Of a stretch of DNA of 64,000 nucleotides, positions 27,067-34,209 are shown piece after piece. The position numbers and the translations under genes are program-made. The stretch is from Pseudomonas frederiksbergensis (lineage in GTDB: Bacteria; Pseudomonadota; Gammaproteobacteria; Pseudomonadales; Pseudomonadaceae): the NCBI RefSeq assembly GCF_003732275.1, contig NZ_MOBM01000038.1:248001-312000 (forward strand), given 5' to 3'. Below the pieces are notes generated by a model, which made no database searches, was not told the origin of the DNA, and saw only the letters and a program-made list of their open reading frames with translations. Within the stretch, counting starts at the first letter, position 1. The number at the start of each line of letters is the position of its first letter.

Positions 27067-27119
27067 TCAATTCAGTAGGGGCAACTGGCCCGGCCAGCCC
27101 GGAACACCAGTCGCCCCCA

Positions 27120-27210
27120 TCGCGAGCAGGCTCGCTCCCACGTTGGATCGTTGTCGAACACAAAGCCTGTGTCCTCTAAAGATCTCCTGTGGGAGCGAGC
27201 CTGCTCGCGA
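27120..27210. repeat. REP doublet
   Basis: Inverted pair of the GTGGGAGCGAGCCTGCTCGC class (27120-27141 and 27189-27210). Confidence 0.9.
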
Positions 27211-27277
27211 TGAACGATGACGCGATTTTTCCGGGTACAATTCGCCCCCCTCATTTTTACGACACCAAGGAACTCCC

Positions 27278-27841
27278 ATGTCCGGGCTTGAACTGTTTGC
27301 TGCCGCCCTCGGCGTGATTGCCGTCTGGTTGACGGTCAAACAGAACCCTTGGTGCTGGCCGATCGGCCTGGTCATGGTGCTGCTGTATAGCTGGATTTTT
27401 TTCGAGGTGAAGCTGTATTCGGACATGTTGCTGCAAGTGATCTACGCCGCGTTGCAGCTCTACGGCTGGTGGCAGTGGACTCAGGGGACCGCGACTCATG
27501 GTAGGCGGCAGGTCAGCCTGCTCGATGGAAAATCCATCGCGCTCGGTCTGGCCGTGGGCGCAGCCGGCAGTTTGTTGCTGGGCGCCGCAATGGCTCACTG
27601 GACCGATGCCGCCCAGCCTTGGCTTGATGCGGCGTTGACCGGTTTCAGCCTCGTGGCGCAATTATGGATGGCGCAAAAACGTCTGCAATGCTGGCCCCTG
27701 TGGCTCGCGCTGGACATCATCTTTGTTGGTCTCTTCATCTATAAAGCGCTGTACCTGACCGCCGGCCTCTATGGGGTATTCGCGTTGCTGGCGGTGCATG
27801 GCTGGCGGACATGGCGCGCCGACCCGGCGTTGCGCACATGA
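27278..27841 (+). CDS. pnuC: Nicotinamide riboside transporter
   Basis: Inner-membrane PnuC permease of 187 residues with seven predicted helices and the family landmarks NPWCWPIGLVMVLLYSWIFFE, QLYGWWQW and a Trp-rich C-terminal half (WPLWLALDIIFVGLFIYK). It imports nicotinamide riboside by facilitated diffusion, driven by phosphorylation inside. AAGGAACTCCC precedes the ATG. Its TGA overlaps the ATG of the downstream kinase gene, so uptake and trapping are coupled. Confidence 0.93.
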   Translation: MSGLELFAAALGVIAVWLTVKQNPWCWPIGLVMVLLYSWIFFEVKLYSDMLLQVIYAALQLYGWWQWTQGTATHGRRQVSLLDGKSIALGLAVGAAGSLLLGAAMAHWTDAAQPWLDAALTGFSLVAQLWMAQKRLQCWPLWLALDIIFVGLFIYKALYLTAGLYGVFALLAVHGWRTWRADPALRT

Positions 27842-28362
27842 AAGTGCTGGTACTCACGGGGCCTGAATCCAGCGGCAAGAGCTGGCTGGCCGCCGAACTG
27901 CAACAGCAATTCGGCGGTGCTCTGGTAGGCGAATACGTGCGCTGGTTCATCGAGCAGGAGGCGCGAGACACCTGCCCGGACGATATTCCTGAAATTGCTC
28001 GCGGTCAGCTGCAATGGGAGGATGATGCTCGCGCCCTTGGGCCGCCGTTGCTGATTCTCGACACTCACCTGCTGAGCAACATGCTCTGGAGCCAGACCCT
28101 GTTTGGCGATTGCCCTACCTGGCTCGAACAGGCGCTGCTGGCTCGGCACTACGACTTGCACTTGCTGCTGTCGCCCGAACAGGTCGACTGGACCGATGAC
28201 GGTCAGCGTTGTCAGCCCGAACTGGATGAACGCCGGGCTTTTTTCAGCGCCACTCAGGCGTGGCTGGAGCAGCATCGACAGCCTGTTCAAGTGCTTGAGG
28301 GTGATTGGACCGAACGCCGGCTTCGGGCATTGCAAGCCGTCGCGTTACTGCTCGAACACTGA
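27838..28362 (+). CDS. Nicotinamide riboside kinase (NadR C-terminal type)
   Basis: A 174-residue P-loop kinase beginning KVLVLTGPESSGKSWLAAEL (Walker A at 8-15), followed by GEYVRWFIEQ and LDTHLLSNMLWSQTLFGDCP, the pattern of the ribosylnicotinamide kinase domain of NadR. The helix-turn-helix repressor and NMN adenylyltransferase domains of E. coli NadR are absent. It overlaps pnuC by four bases. Role: phosphorylates imported nicotinamide riboside to NMN, feeding NAD salvage. Confidence 0.9.
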   Translation: MKVLVLTGPESSGKSWLAAELQQQFGGALVGEYVRWFIEQEARDTCPDDIPEIARGQLQWEDDARALGPPLLILDTHLLSNMLWSQTLFGDCPTWLEQALLARHYDLHLLLSPEQVDWTDDGQRCQPELDERRAFFSATQAWLEQHRQPVQVLEGDWTERRLRALQAVALLLEH

Positions 28363-28404
28363 TCTGCCCTATTTGGGCCAATACCCCATGCCAAGGCGGG
28401 ACCT

Positions 28405-28492
28405 GTGGGAGCGAGCCTGCTCGCGATTGGGCCTTCACATTCAACATCTATGTTGACGGTCAGACCGCTATCGCGAGCAGGCTCGCTCCCAC
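28405..28492. repeat. REP doublet
   Basis: Inverted pair of the GTGGGAGCGAGCCTGCTCGC class (28405-28426 and 28471-28492) separating the NAD salvage genes from the fap control region. Confidence 0.9.
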
Positions 28493-28535
28493 AAGGGATT
28501 GGGCTTAACTTACTGGCACTCTCCTCCAGCATTTG

Positions 28536-28552
28536 TTGCAAAATTTTTGCAA
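28536..28552. promoter_or_regulatory. Perfect palindrome upstream of fap
   Basis: TTGCAAAA-T-TTTTGCAA, 8-bp arms around one base, about 240 bases upstream of the predicted sigma-54 promoter: the usual distance range for an activator site acting through DNA looping. Binding protein unknown. Confidence 0.4.
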
Positions 28553-28790
28553 ATACGTCCGTTTCTGAAACACGCGTCCCCTCTCAAACAGCCCGTTTCA
28601 ACGCTGGTCATCGTCTTGTCATGCGATGTGTTAAAGCGCCGATACATCCCCGCACAAAGCTTGGATCCAGAGTGTTTGCGATCCTTTATCACATTGCCGC
28701 CCCGGCGGTTGTCTCAGACCTGAAACAGCACCCTCCATCGATCCACTCGCCTTGATCGATAACCCTCTGAATCAAAACAATAATCAAAAA

Positions 28791-28808
28791 CCGGCACAGC
28801 TTTCGCTC
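28791..28808 (+). promoter_or_regulatory. Sigma-54 type promoter of the fap operon
   Basis: CCGGCACAGCTTTCGCTC has GG and GC separated by exactly ten bases, with GGCAC at -24 and TCGC (consensus TTGC) at -12. Predicted start near 28818, about 46 bases before fapA. Confidence 0.55.
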
Positions 28809-28863
28809 ACTCCTTCACAACGCTGATTTAGGACCAGCCCACAACAAAGAAGGAATTGCCGCC

Positions 28864-29301
28864 GTGGGGACATTTGATAACAGCATCTATAGCCTCCTAC
28901 TGATCGGATGCGCACTGGGCTCAAGTTTCAGCCTGCCCGTACAGGCCGACAACGGCATCATTATTATCAAACGTGATGTCCAACCGCGCATGGCAACGCG
29001 TCCGCCGGTGGCTCCCGACCCTAGCCCCACGACCGCCAATGCCAACCCGTCCAAACAAATCCTCAGGCAAACGAATGAGTTGAGCGACGGCGACTTTGCC
29101 AACGTCGCCAGTGGTGCAGGTATCTCCCGCCTGGTCACTCAAAACACCAATAACCTGGGCGGCAATCTCACCAATCAGACCCAGCTTTCCAACCTCCCCG
29201 CTGGACGTTCGGGCAATTCGGGTAACGGTATTTCCAATATGGTCAATTCCAACATCCAGCAAGGCCTGGGTGCTCTGAGAGTTGTAACGGGAGACCGTTG
29301 A
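28864..29301 (+). CDS. fapA: FapA, amyloid assembly factor
   Basis: First gene of the functional amyloid in Pseudomonas (fap) operon. The 145-residue product starts with GTG at 28864, behind AAGGA, and has a signal sequence (LLLIGCALGSSFSLPVQA, cleavage about residue 28). The mature part has an Asn/Gln-rich segment (NNLGGNLTNQTQLSNL, GNGISNMVNSNIQQGLG) related to the repeats of FapB and FapC. FapA is known to influence which subunit dominates the fibre and is thought to act as a periplasmic chaperone. fapB starts one base after its stop. Confidence 0.92.
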   Translation: MGTFDNSIYSLLLIGCALGSSFSLPVQADNGIIIIKRDVQPRMATRPPVAPDPSPTTANANPSKQILRQTNELSDGDFANVASGAGISRLVTQNTNNLGGNLTNQTQLSNLPAGRSGNSGNGISNMVNSNIQQGLGALRVVTGDR

Positions 29302-29302
29302 G

Positions 29303-29875
29303 ATGAATCGTACGCTGCTGATGATTGCCATGTTTTGCAGTGCATCGACCTTTGCCCAACCTCCCGTCATCAATAACGCCGAAATCGACGGTTCGGGCAT
29401 GCAGCACCAAGGCAACCTCTCGGTCAACCAGGCTGCGGGCGATCAGCAGCAACAGGCCAACGCCCGAGCCATCGCCGTTGGCAACAACGCCAGTGCTACC
29501 ACACAGATTCGCCAACGGTTGCGTACGCAGGTCGACCCCAGGATCGATGCTCGATCCAGCATTCAAGGCGACTCCTTCAGCCACGGCAACGGCGTACTGG
29601 GCGTCAACCAGAGCGCGGGCGCCAGCAACCAGCAAGCCAATGCCCTGCGGATAAGCATCAGCACACAGCCGCAAAGTATCGACGACAGCGTCCTCATGCA
29701 GCAGAACGTGGCGCTGATCAACAACTCCGATCCAACTGACTCTGCACCAGGCAATCGCCAGGTCGCTACCAGCGATCAGGCCTTCACCGGTAGCCGTGGG
29801 GTGATCCAGTTGAATCAGAGCGCCGGGGTGGGAAACCGAACGGCCAATACCCTGAGCGTACGGGTCTCGGATTGA
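29303..29875 (+). CDS. fapB: FapB, minor amyloid subunit and nucleator
   Basis: Secreted minor subunit of the Fap fibre, thought to nucleate FapC. The 190-residue precursor has a signal peptide (cleavage after TFA, residue 18) and three imperfect repeats with the Fap amyloid pattern: GNLSVNQAAGDQQQQANARAI, GVLGVNQSAGASNQQANALRI and GVIQLNQSAGVGNRTANTLSV. Short linkers separate them. There is no cysteine in the mature part. It lies between fapA and fapC with tight spacing. Confidence 0.93.
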   Translation: MNRTLLMIAMFCSASTFAQPPVINNAEIDGSGMQHQGNLSVNQAAGDQQQQANARAIAVGNNASATTQIRQRLRTQVDPRIDARSSIQGDSFSHGNGVLGVNQSAGASNQQANALRISISTQPQSIDDSVLMQQNVALINNSDPTDSAPGNRQVATSDQAFTGSRGVIQLNQSAGVGNRTANTLSVRVSD

Positions 29876-29926
29876 CCCAAACAGGTAGAAACAACACTTA
29901 ACCTAAAATAAGTACGGAGAATCACC

Positions 29927-31300
29927 ATGAAACCTTCGATGGCACTAAAGCCTCTGGTTTTCGCAATTGCTGCGGTCATGGCTGTTGCTGTACAAGCGAA
30001 CGATTGGCGTGACAATGACCACCACCATGGCCACAACAACGGCCATCACACCCCTCCTCCAACAAAGATCCCTGTCTATGCGACTGCCAATGCGTGGGAT
30101 AACCAGAGCAGTACCGGCAACCGCATCCGTAACGAAGGGACTGTCAACGAAGCTGAAATGACCAGCTCTGCCACAGGCGCCAGCGGCAACGTCGGCGTCA
30201 ACGTGGCAGCAGGTAGCGGCAACCAACAAGACAACGCGTCCGCTATCGCCAATGCTGCCTCAAACTCCAGTCAAGACAACAGCTTCGTGTTCGGCACTGC
30301 CACAGCCACCGCCGACGTCACGCAATACAGCAACAATAACAGGGTCAACAACTTCGGCAGCACAGCCTCTGCCGTGATGGGCGGATCGGGTAATGGCGGC
30401 AGCGGTAATATGGGTATCAACATTGCTGGTGGCGACCTTAACCAACAGAAAAACACCATGGCAATTGCCAACACCAATGCCCCACTTGGTAACGCAACAG
30501 CCACCGCCTCTGCCGATCAACAAGGTCCTGGCCTGGTAGTGAATAACAACGCCGATCGGACGTATCGCCTGGATACGATGACAGTCAGCAACTCGGCCAG
30601 CGGTAGTTTCTCTCGCGATAAGTCATCCGAGGCTAGCGGCAGTAAAAGCGCTTCTTCTAGCTGGGACGCGAGCGGTTCCAGGAGCTTTGATGCCAGCGGT
30701 TCCAAAAGCGTTGATATAAGTGGTTCTAATAGCAGTAATGCGAGCGGCTCTAACAGCAGTACTGCGAGCGGTTCTTCGAGTGCTTCTTTGAGTGCTTCCT
30801 TGAACGCTACTTTGGACGCTAATGCAGCGGCTGCCAGTTCCGTTACCTTCAATAATGGCAATGGCGATCGCACCCGCAGCAGGACTGCCGACGCATCGCT
30901 TAACGCATCGATTGACGCAACGCTTGACGCATCGAGAGACAGATCGTACGACAGATCGCGCGACTCTTCGTACGACAGATCGCGCGATTCCTCGTACGAC
31001 AGATCGTACGATAAATCGTACGATAAATCGTCCGCCTCCTCGTACGAAAAATCGGGCAGTAAATCGTCCGAATCTGCGTACGACAAAGCGAAAAGCTACA
31101 GTGAAAGCAGCTCATATGATTTGAGCAACACCTATTCCTATCAAGTGCTGACTCCAACTGGCTGGGCAAACCCTGTGACCAACACTGCGGCCCTGAACGG
31201 TTCGGTGAATGGTGGCAGTGGCAACCTGGGCGTCAACGTGGCTGCCGGTGTGGGTAACCAACAAAGCAACTCGCTGGCCATTTCCAACAACTCATTCTAA
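29927..31300 (+). CDS. fapC: FapC, major amyloid subunit with expanded linker
   Basis: Major fibre-forming subunit exported through FapF. The 457-residue precursor has a signal peptide (cleavage after VQA, residue 24), a His-rich start (DHHHGHNNGHH, 31-41), and three amyloid repeats ending in GNVGVNVAAGSGNQQDN (88-104), GNMGINIAGGDLNQQKN (160-176) and GNLGVNVAAGVGNQQSN (432-448). Linker L2 between repeats 2 and 3 runs about 185-415 and is built of Ser-rich octapeptides ([DNT]-A-S-G-S-x-S-x, 247-286) and Tyr-Asp-Arg/Lys-Ser units (340-368). Known FapC proteins range from about 250 residues upward, so this one is long. No cysteine is present. Confidence 0.95.
   Translation: MKPSMALKPLVFAIAAVMAVAVQANDWRDNDHHHGHNNGHHTPPPTKIPVYATANAWDNQSSTGNRIRNEGTVNEAEMTSSATGASGNVGVNVAAGSGNQQDNASAIANAASNSSQDNSFVFGTATATADVTQYSNNNRVNNFGSTASAVMGGSGNGGSGNMGINIAGGDLNQQKNTMAIANTNAPLGNATATASADQQGPGLVVNNNADRTYRLDTMTVSNSASGSFSRDKSSEASGSKSASSSWDASGSRSFDASGSKSVDISGSNSSNASGSNSSTASGSSSASLSASLNATLDANAAAASSVTFNNGNGDRTRSRTADASLNASIDATLDASRDRSYDRSRDSSYDRSRDSSYDRSYDKSYDKSSASSYEKSGSKSSESAYDKAKSYSESSSYDLSNTYSYQVLTPTGWANPVTNTAALNGSVNGGSGNLGVNVAAGVGNQQSNSLAISNNSF
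30665..30784 (+). repeat. Five 24-bp tandem repeats in fapC
   Basis: Five consecutive copies encode DASGSRSF, DASGSKSV, DISGSNSS, NASGSNSS and TASGSSSA. The DNA copies have diverged at third positions, so the array is old or selected at protein level. Confidence 0.85.
30944..31030 (+). repeat. 24/12-bp tandem repeats in fapC
   Basis: Near-identical copies built on TCGTACGACAGATCG encode SYDRSRDS twice, then four-residue half-units YDRS, YDKS, YDKS. High DNA identity suggests recent slippage expansion. Confidence 0.85.
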
Positions 31301-31313
31301 TTGCTGTCTCTGG

Positions 31314-31337
31314 AGGCCCCCTTACGGGGGCCTGTTT
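31314..31337 (+). terminator. Hairpin between fapC and fapD
   Basis: Perfect 8-bp stem AGGCCCCC / GGGGGCCT with a TTAC loop, then GTTTC, 13 bases after the fapC stop. The weak T-run suggests partial termination or 3'-end protection of fapABC mRNA. Confidence 0.65.
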
Positions 31338-31362
31338 CAACACAACCAGAAGGCGTCCTACC

Positions 31363-32043
31363 ATGCGCATTATCGCCTTGGCATTTTTGCTTTGCGTGGC
31401 CTGCGTGAGCGAGGCTGCACAAATGCCGCTTTCCGTCCTGCCGGGCGGCGCGGTGGTGTATAAGCCGATCCAGAGCATGCGCGAGCGTAAATTTGCCGAC
31501 CTGGTGCAACAGAAAACCGACTTCAGTTGCGGCGCCGCTGCGCTGGCGACCATATTGCGCCAAGCCTATTGGCTGGACGTGAATGAAGAACAGATCATCG
31601 AAGGCATGCTGTCACACTCCGATCAAGATCTTGTCCGCGTCCAGGGCTTCTCCATGCTCGACATGAAGCGTTACGTGGAAAGTATCGGCATGCGGGCCCG
31701 TGGCTACCGGGTAGCGCCGCAAATGCTGAGCGAAATCAGAATTCCGGTGGTGGTACTCATGGATATCCGTGGTTACAAACATTTTGTGGTCATGCAAAGA
31801 GTCCATAAGGGCTGGGTCTATATCGGAGATCCGGTACTCGGTCATAAACGCTACAAAGTCGACGACTTTGTAAAAGGCTGGAACGGCATCATCTTTGCCG
31901 TCATCGGTCAGGGCTACGACAAAACCAATGCGTTGCTCGACCCACCCCTGCCACTGACCGCCAAAAACCGCATCAACACCTTCGCCCCGGTGCGAGACGC
32001 AGAGTTGATGGATTTCGGATTCATCCAAAGCGACTTCTTCTAA
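31363..32043 (+). CDS. fapD: FapD, C39-like cysteine peptidase
   Basis: Periplasmic papain-fold peptidase of the fap operon. The 226-residue precursor has a signal peptide (cleavage after SEA, residue 18). The catalytic set is Cys56 (QKTDFSCGAAALATIL), His140 (RGYKHFVVMQ) and Asp156 (VYIGDPVLG), the C39 family pattern of bacteriocin transporters. It is needed for Fap export in studied strains and is thought to process or release subunits or FapF. It begins after the fapC/fapD hairpin; fapE starts 33 bases after its stop. Confidence 0.93.
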   Translation: MRIIALAFLLCVACVSEAAQMPLSVLPGGAVVYKPIQSMRERKFADLVQQKTDFSCGAAALATILRQAYWLDVNEEQIIEGMLSHSDQDLVRVQGFSMLDMKRYVESIGMRARGYRVAPQMLSEIRIPVVVLMDIRGYKHFVVMQRVHKGWVYIGDPVLGHKRYKVDDFVKGWNGIIFAVIGQGYDKTNALLDPPLPLTAKNRINTFAPVRDAELMDFGFIQSDFF

Positions 32044-32075
32044 TGACAAGGAGCACGACGCTCCGGGAGCATCCA

Positions 32076-32813
32076 ATGAAGACTCCAATGTGGCTGGTCG
32101 TGGTTTGCCTGGCCGCCAGCCTGCCGACCCAGGCACAGACATTCAAACCCATTGAACTGAAGGATCAGGAATTGGCGACCCTGCGCGGCCGCTATGTCAT
32201 GCCGGGGCGGGTCATCAGTTTCGGCATTGTCATGACCAGCACTTGGCAAAATGCCAACGGTGAAGTGATCGGGGCAACGTCCTCGATGCAAATTCAACAA
32301 TCAACCATCAAGCCACAGTTCTATGTGTCGATGATCAACGAAAAAGGTGATGGCTCAGCGCGTTCGCAAGGCACCGGTACCGTCACTGGCGGCAGCGGCC
32401 TCAACAGCACCGAAGGCGTCACTCAAGTCGTGCGTGCTGCCGGCGACCATAACACTGCCTACAACAACGTTGAAATCAACGTCACAAAAGCTAGCCAAGC
32501 GCCAGCAACGCAACAGCAGGGCCAGGCGTTGGCCGCAGGCTCGACGTTGGTCGGCGCCAATGGCGCGGGCTCGTTGAGCGTTTCCTCGACCGGCACGGGT
32601 GTGCAACTCAACATCGTGGGCAACAACAACCAGGGCAGTACCGTACAACGCCTGGCCCAGGGCGGGCTGATGCAGAACACGACTTTGCTCGGCGGTGGTA
32701 ACCAGGTCAACAACCTCACATCCTTCAATGTCGTGCTGCGTGACAATGCGACAACCGGGTCGCTGAGCGGCAACCTGGACCAGCTCAAAGGTCTTCGCAC
32801 TCAAGGATTCTGA
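32076..32813 (+). CDS. fapE: FapE, accessory amyloid protein
   Basis: Exported Fap component of 245 residues with a signal peptide (cleavage after TQA, about residue 19). The N-terminal half has FKPIELKDQELATLRGRYVMPGRVISFGI, the characteristic FapE segment; the C-terminal half is Asn/Gln/Ser/Thr-rich with FapC-like stretches (AAGDHNTAYNNVEINV, GTGVQLNIVGNNNQGSTVQ). FapE is found in purified fibres and may cap or guide them. The start at 32076 follows GGGAGCATCCA; a longer frame starting at 32043 overlaps the fapD stop and is less likely. Confidence 0.92.
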   Translation: MKTPMWLVVVCLAASLPTQAQTFKPIELKDQELATLRGRYVMPGRVISFGIVMTSTWQNANGEVIGATSSMQIQQSTIKPQFYVSMINEKGDGSARSQGTGTVTGGSGLNSTEGVTQVVRAAGDHNTAYNNVEINVTKASQAPATQQQGQALAAGSTLVGANGAGSLSVSSTGTGVQLNIVGNNNQGSTVQRLAQGGLMQNTTLLGGGNQVNNLTSFNVVLRDNATTGSLSGNLDQLKGLRTQGF

Positions 32814-32859
32814 TCTACGCTCAGTGTCACCCGATGTAGTCAGAAGGGACGGCTAACCC

Positions 32860-34140
32860 ATGCACCGATCGTTGACGTTCAGAGCTATCGTTTGTTTGAG
32901 TAGCCTGGCCCCGACCACACTGCTATACGCAGCAACGGACCCCCAGGTTGAAGCACTAAAACAAGAACTCATGGAGTTGAAACAGCGTTACGAAGTACAA
33001 CAGAACGCGCTGATGGTACTCGAGCAACGCGTTCGCCAAGTCGAAGAAGCACCTGCGACTCCTGCTCCCAAACGCCTGACCAAATCCCCCGCAGAAACGC
33101 CCAGGAGTGGTCAGACGGTGGCCGCCGGTGCGCCGGGAACCACGGGCAGTTCATACGGCCAATCGCTCCAGGAGGATTCGGAGCCTGCGCAAAGCGTTTC
33201 CAACCTGTATGACGAAGCCAGCGGCTTCTTCGGTGGCGGCAAGTTCAGCGTCGAAACCGGCCTGACCTATACGCACTACGATACCCGTGCATTGGTACTC
33301 AATGGCTTCCTGGCACTGGACGCAATTTTCCTCGGTAACATCAACCTCGACCGTATCAAGGCGGATAACTGGACCCTGGACCTGACCGCCCGCTACAACG
33401 TGGCACAACGTTGGCAGTTCGACATCAATGTCCCCGTGGTTTATCGCGAATCAACGTATTCCTCCGGTGGCGCCGGTGGCGCAGGACCGGTGACGTCGGA
33501 CGCAACCGTTACCCGCGACCCGACCATCGGCGATGTGAACTTTGGCGTTGCCTACAAGTTTCTGGATGAGTCGGCCAATCTGCCCGACGCGGTCTTTACA
33601 CTGCGCCTCAAGGCGCCGACCGGTAAGGACCCTTACGGCATCAAGCTGGTCAATGACCCGAACAACGATAACCTCTCGGTACCCGAGGACTTGCCTACCG
33701 GCAATGGTGTCTGGTCGATCACCCCGGGGCTCTCGCTGGTCAAGAGCTTCGACCCGGCCGTGCTGTTCGGCAGCCTGGCCTACACCTACAACATGGAAGA
33801 CTCTTTCAGCGACATCAGCCCTCAGGTCAACTCCAAGGTGCCCGGGGACGTGAAACTGGGCGATTCCTGGCAGGTCGGCGCCGGCATTGCATTCGCCTTG
33901 AACGAGAAGATGAGTATGTCGTTCTCGTTCACCGATCAGTTCGCCCGCAAGAGCAAGATCAAGCCGGACGGTGGCGATTGGCAATCGATTTCCAACAGCG
34001 ATTACAACTCGGCCAACTTCAACATCGGCATGACCCTGGCAGCAACCGATAACCTGACGATCGTTCCCAACCTGGCCATCGGCCTGACCGACGACTCGCC
34101 AGACTTTTCCTTCAGCCTGAAATTCCCGTACTACTTCTAA
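32860..34140 (+). CDS. fapF: FapF, outer-membrane amyloid secretion pore
   Basis: Trimeric 12-strand outer-membrane beta-barrel that exports Fap subunits. The 426-residue precursor has a signal peptide (cleavage about LLYAA, residue 25), a periplasmic coiled coil (VEALKQELMELKQRYEVQQNALMVLEQRVRQVEE rewritten here only in outline, residues about 30-65), a Pro/Ser linker, and a C-terminal barrel ending in the outer-membrane signature FSLKFPYYF. The coiled coil forms the gated trimer stalk in the known FapF. A strong terminator follows. Confidence 0.94.
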   Translation: MHRSLTFRAIVCLSSLAPTTLLYAATDPQVEALKQELMELKQRYEVQQNALMVLEQRVRQVEEAPATPAPKRLTKSPAETPRSGQTVAAGAPGTTGSSYGQSLQEDSEPAQSVSNLYDEASGFFGGGKFSVETGLTYTHYDTRALVLNGFLALDAIFLGNINLDRIKADNWTLDLTARYNVAQRWQFDINVPVVYRESTYSSGGAGGAGPVTSDATVTRDPTIGDVNFGVAYKFLDESANLPDAVFTLRLKAPTGKDPYGIKLVNDPNNDNLSVPEDLPTGNGVWSITPGLSLVKSFDPAVLFGSLAYTYNMEDSFSDISPQVNSKVPGDVKLGDSWQVGAGIAFALNEKMSMSFSFTDQFARKSKIKPDGGDWQSISNSDYNSANFNIGMTLAATDNLTIVPNLAIGLTDDSPDFSFSLKFPYYF

Positions 34141-34160
34141 CCGTTTTCCCCCTATGGAAA

Positions 34161-34199
34161 AGGCCCGCTGCGATGAATGTCGCAGCGGGCCTCTTCGTT
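34161..34199 (+). terminator. Terminator of the fap operon
   Basis: A 13-bp stem AGGCCCGCTGCGA / TCGCAGCGGGCCT with a six-base loop, followed by CTTCGTTT. It lies between the converging fapF and sigma-54 activator genes and may serve both. Confidence 0.88.
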
Positions 34200-34209
34200 T
34201 CACCGCGCC

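Noticed and set aside
28363..28755. Several frames of 60-116 codons across the REP doublet before fap
   Set aside because: They translate REP sequence in both strands and lack conserved content.
30944..31030. CRISPR-like short repeats
   Set aside because: Repeats are contiguous, in frame and code for FapC; no spacers.
30517..31086. Repeat-rich frame antisense to the fapC linker
   Set aside because: Its Leu/Ser/Tyr/Asp repeats are just the complement of the 24/12-bp fapC repeats; no start signal.
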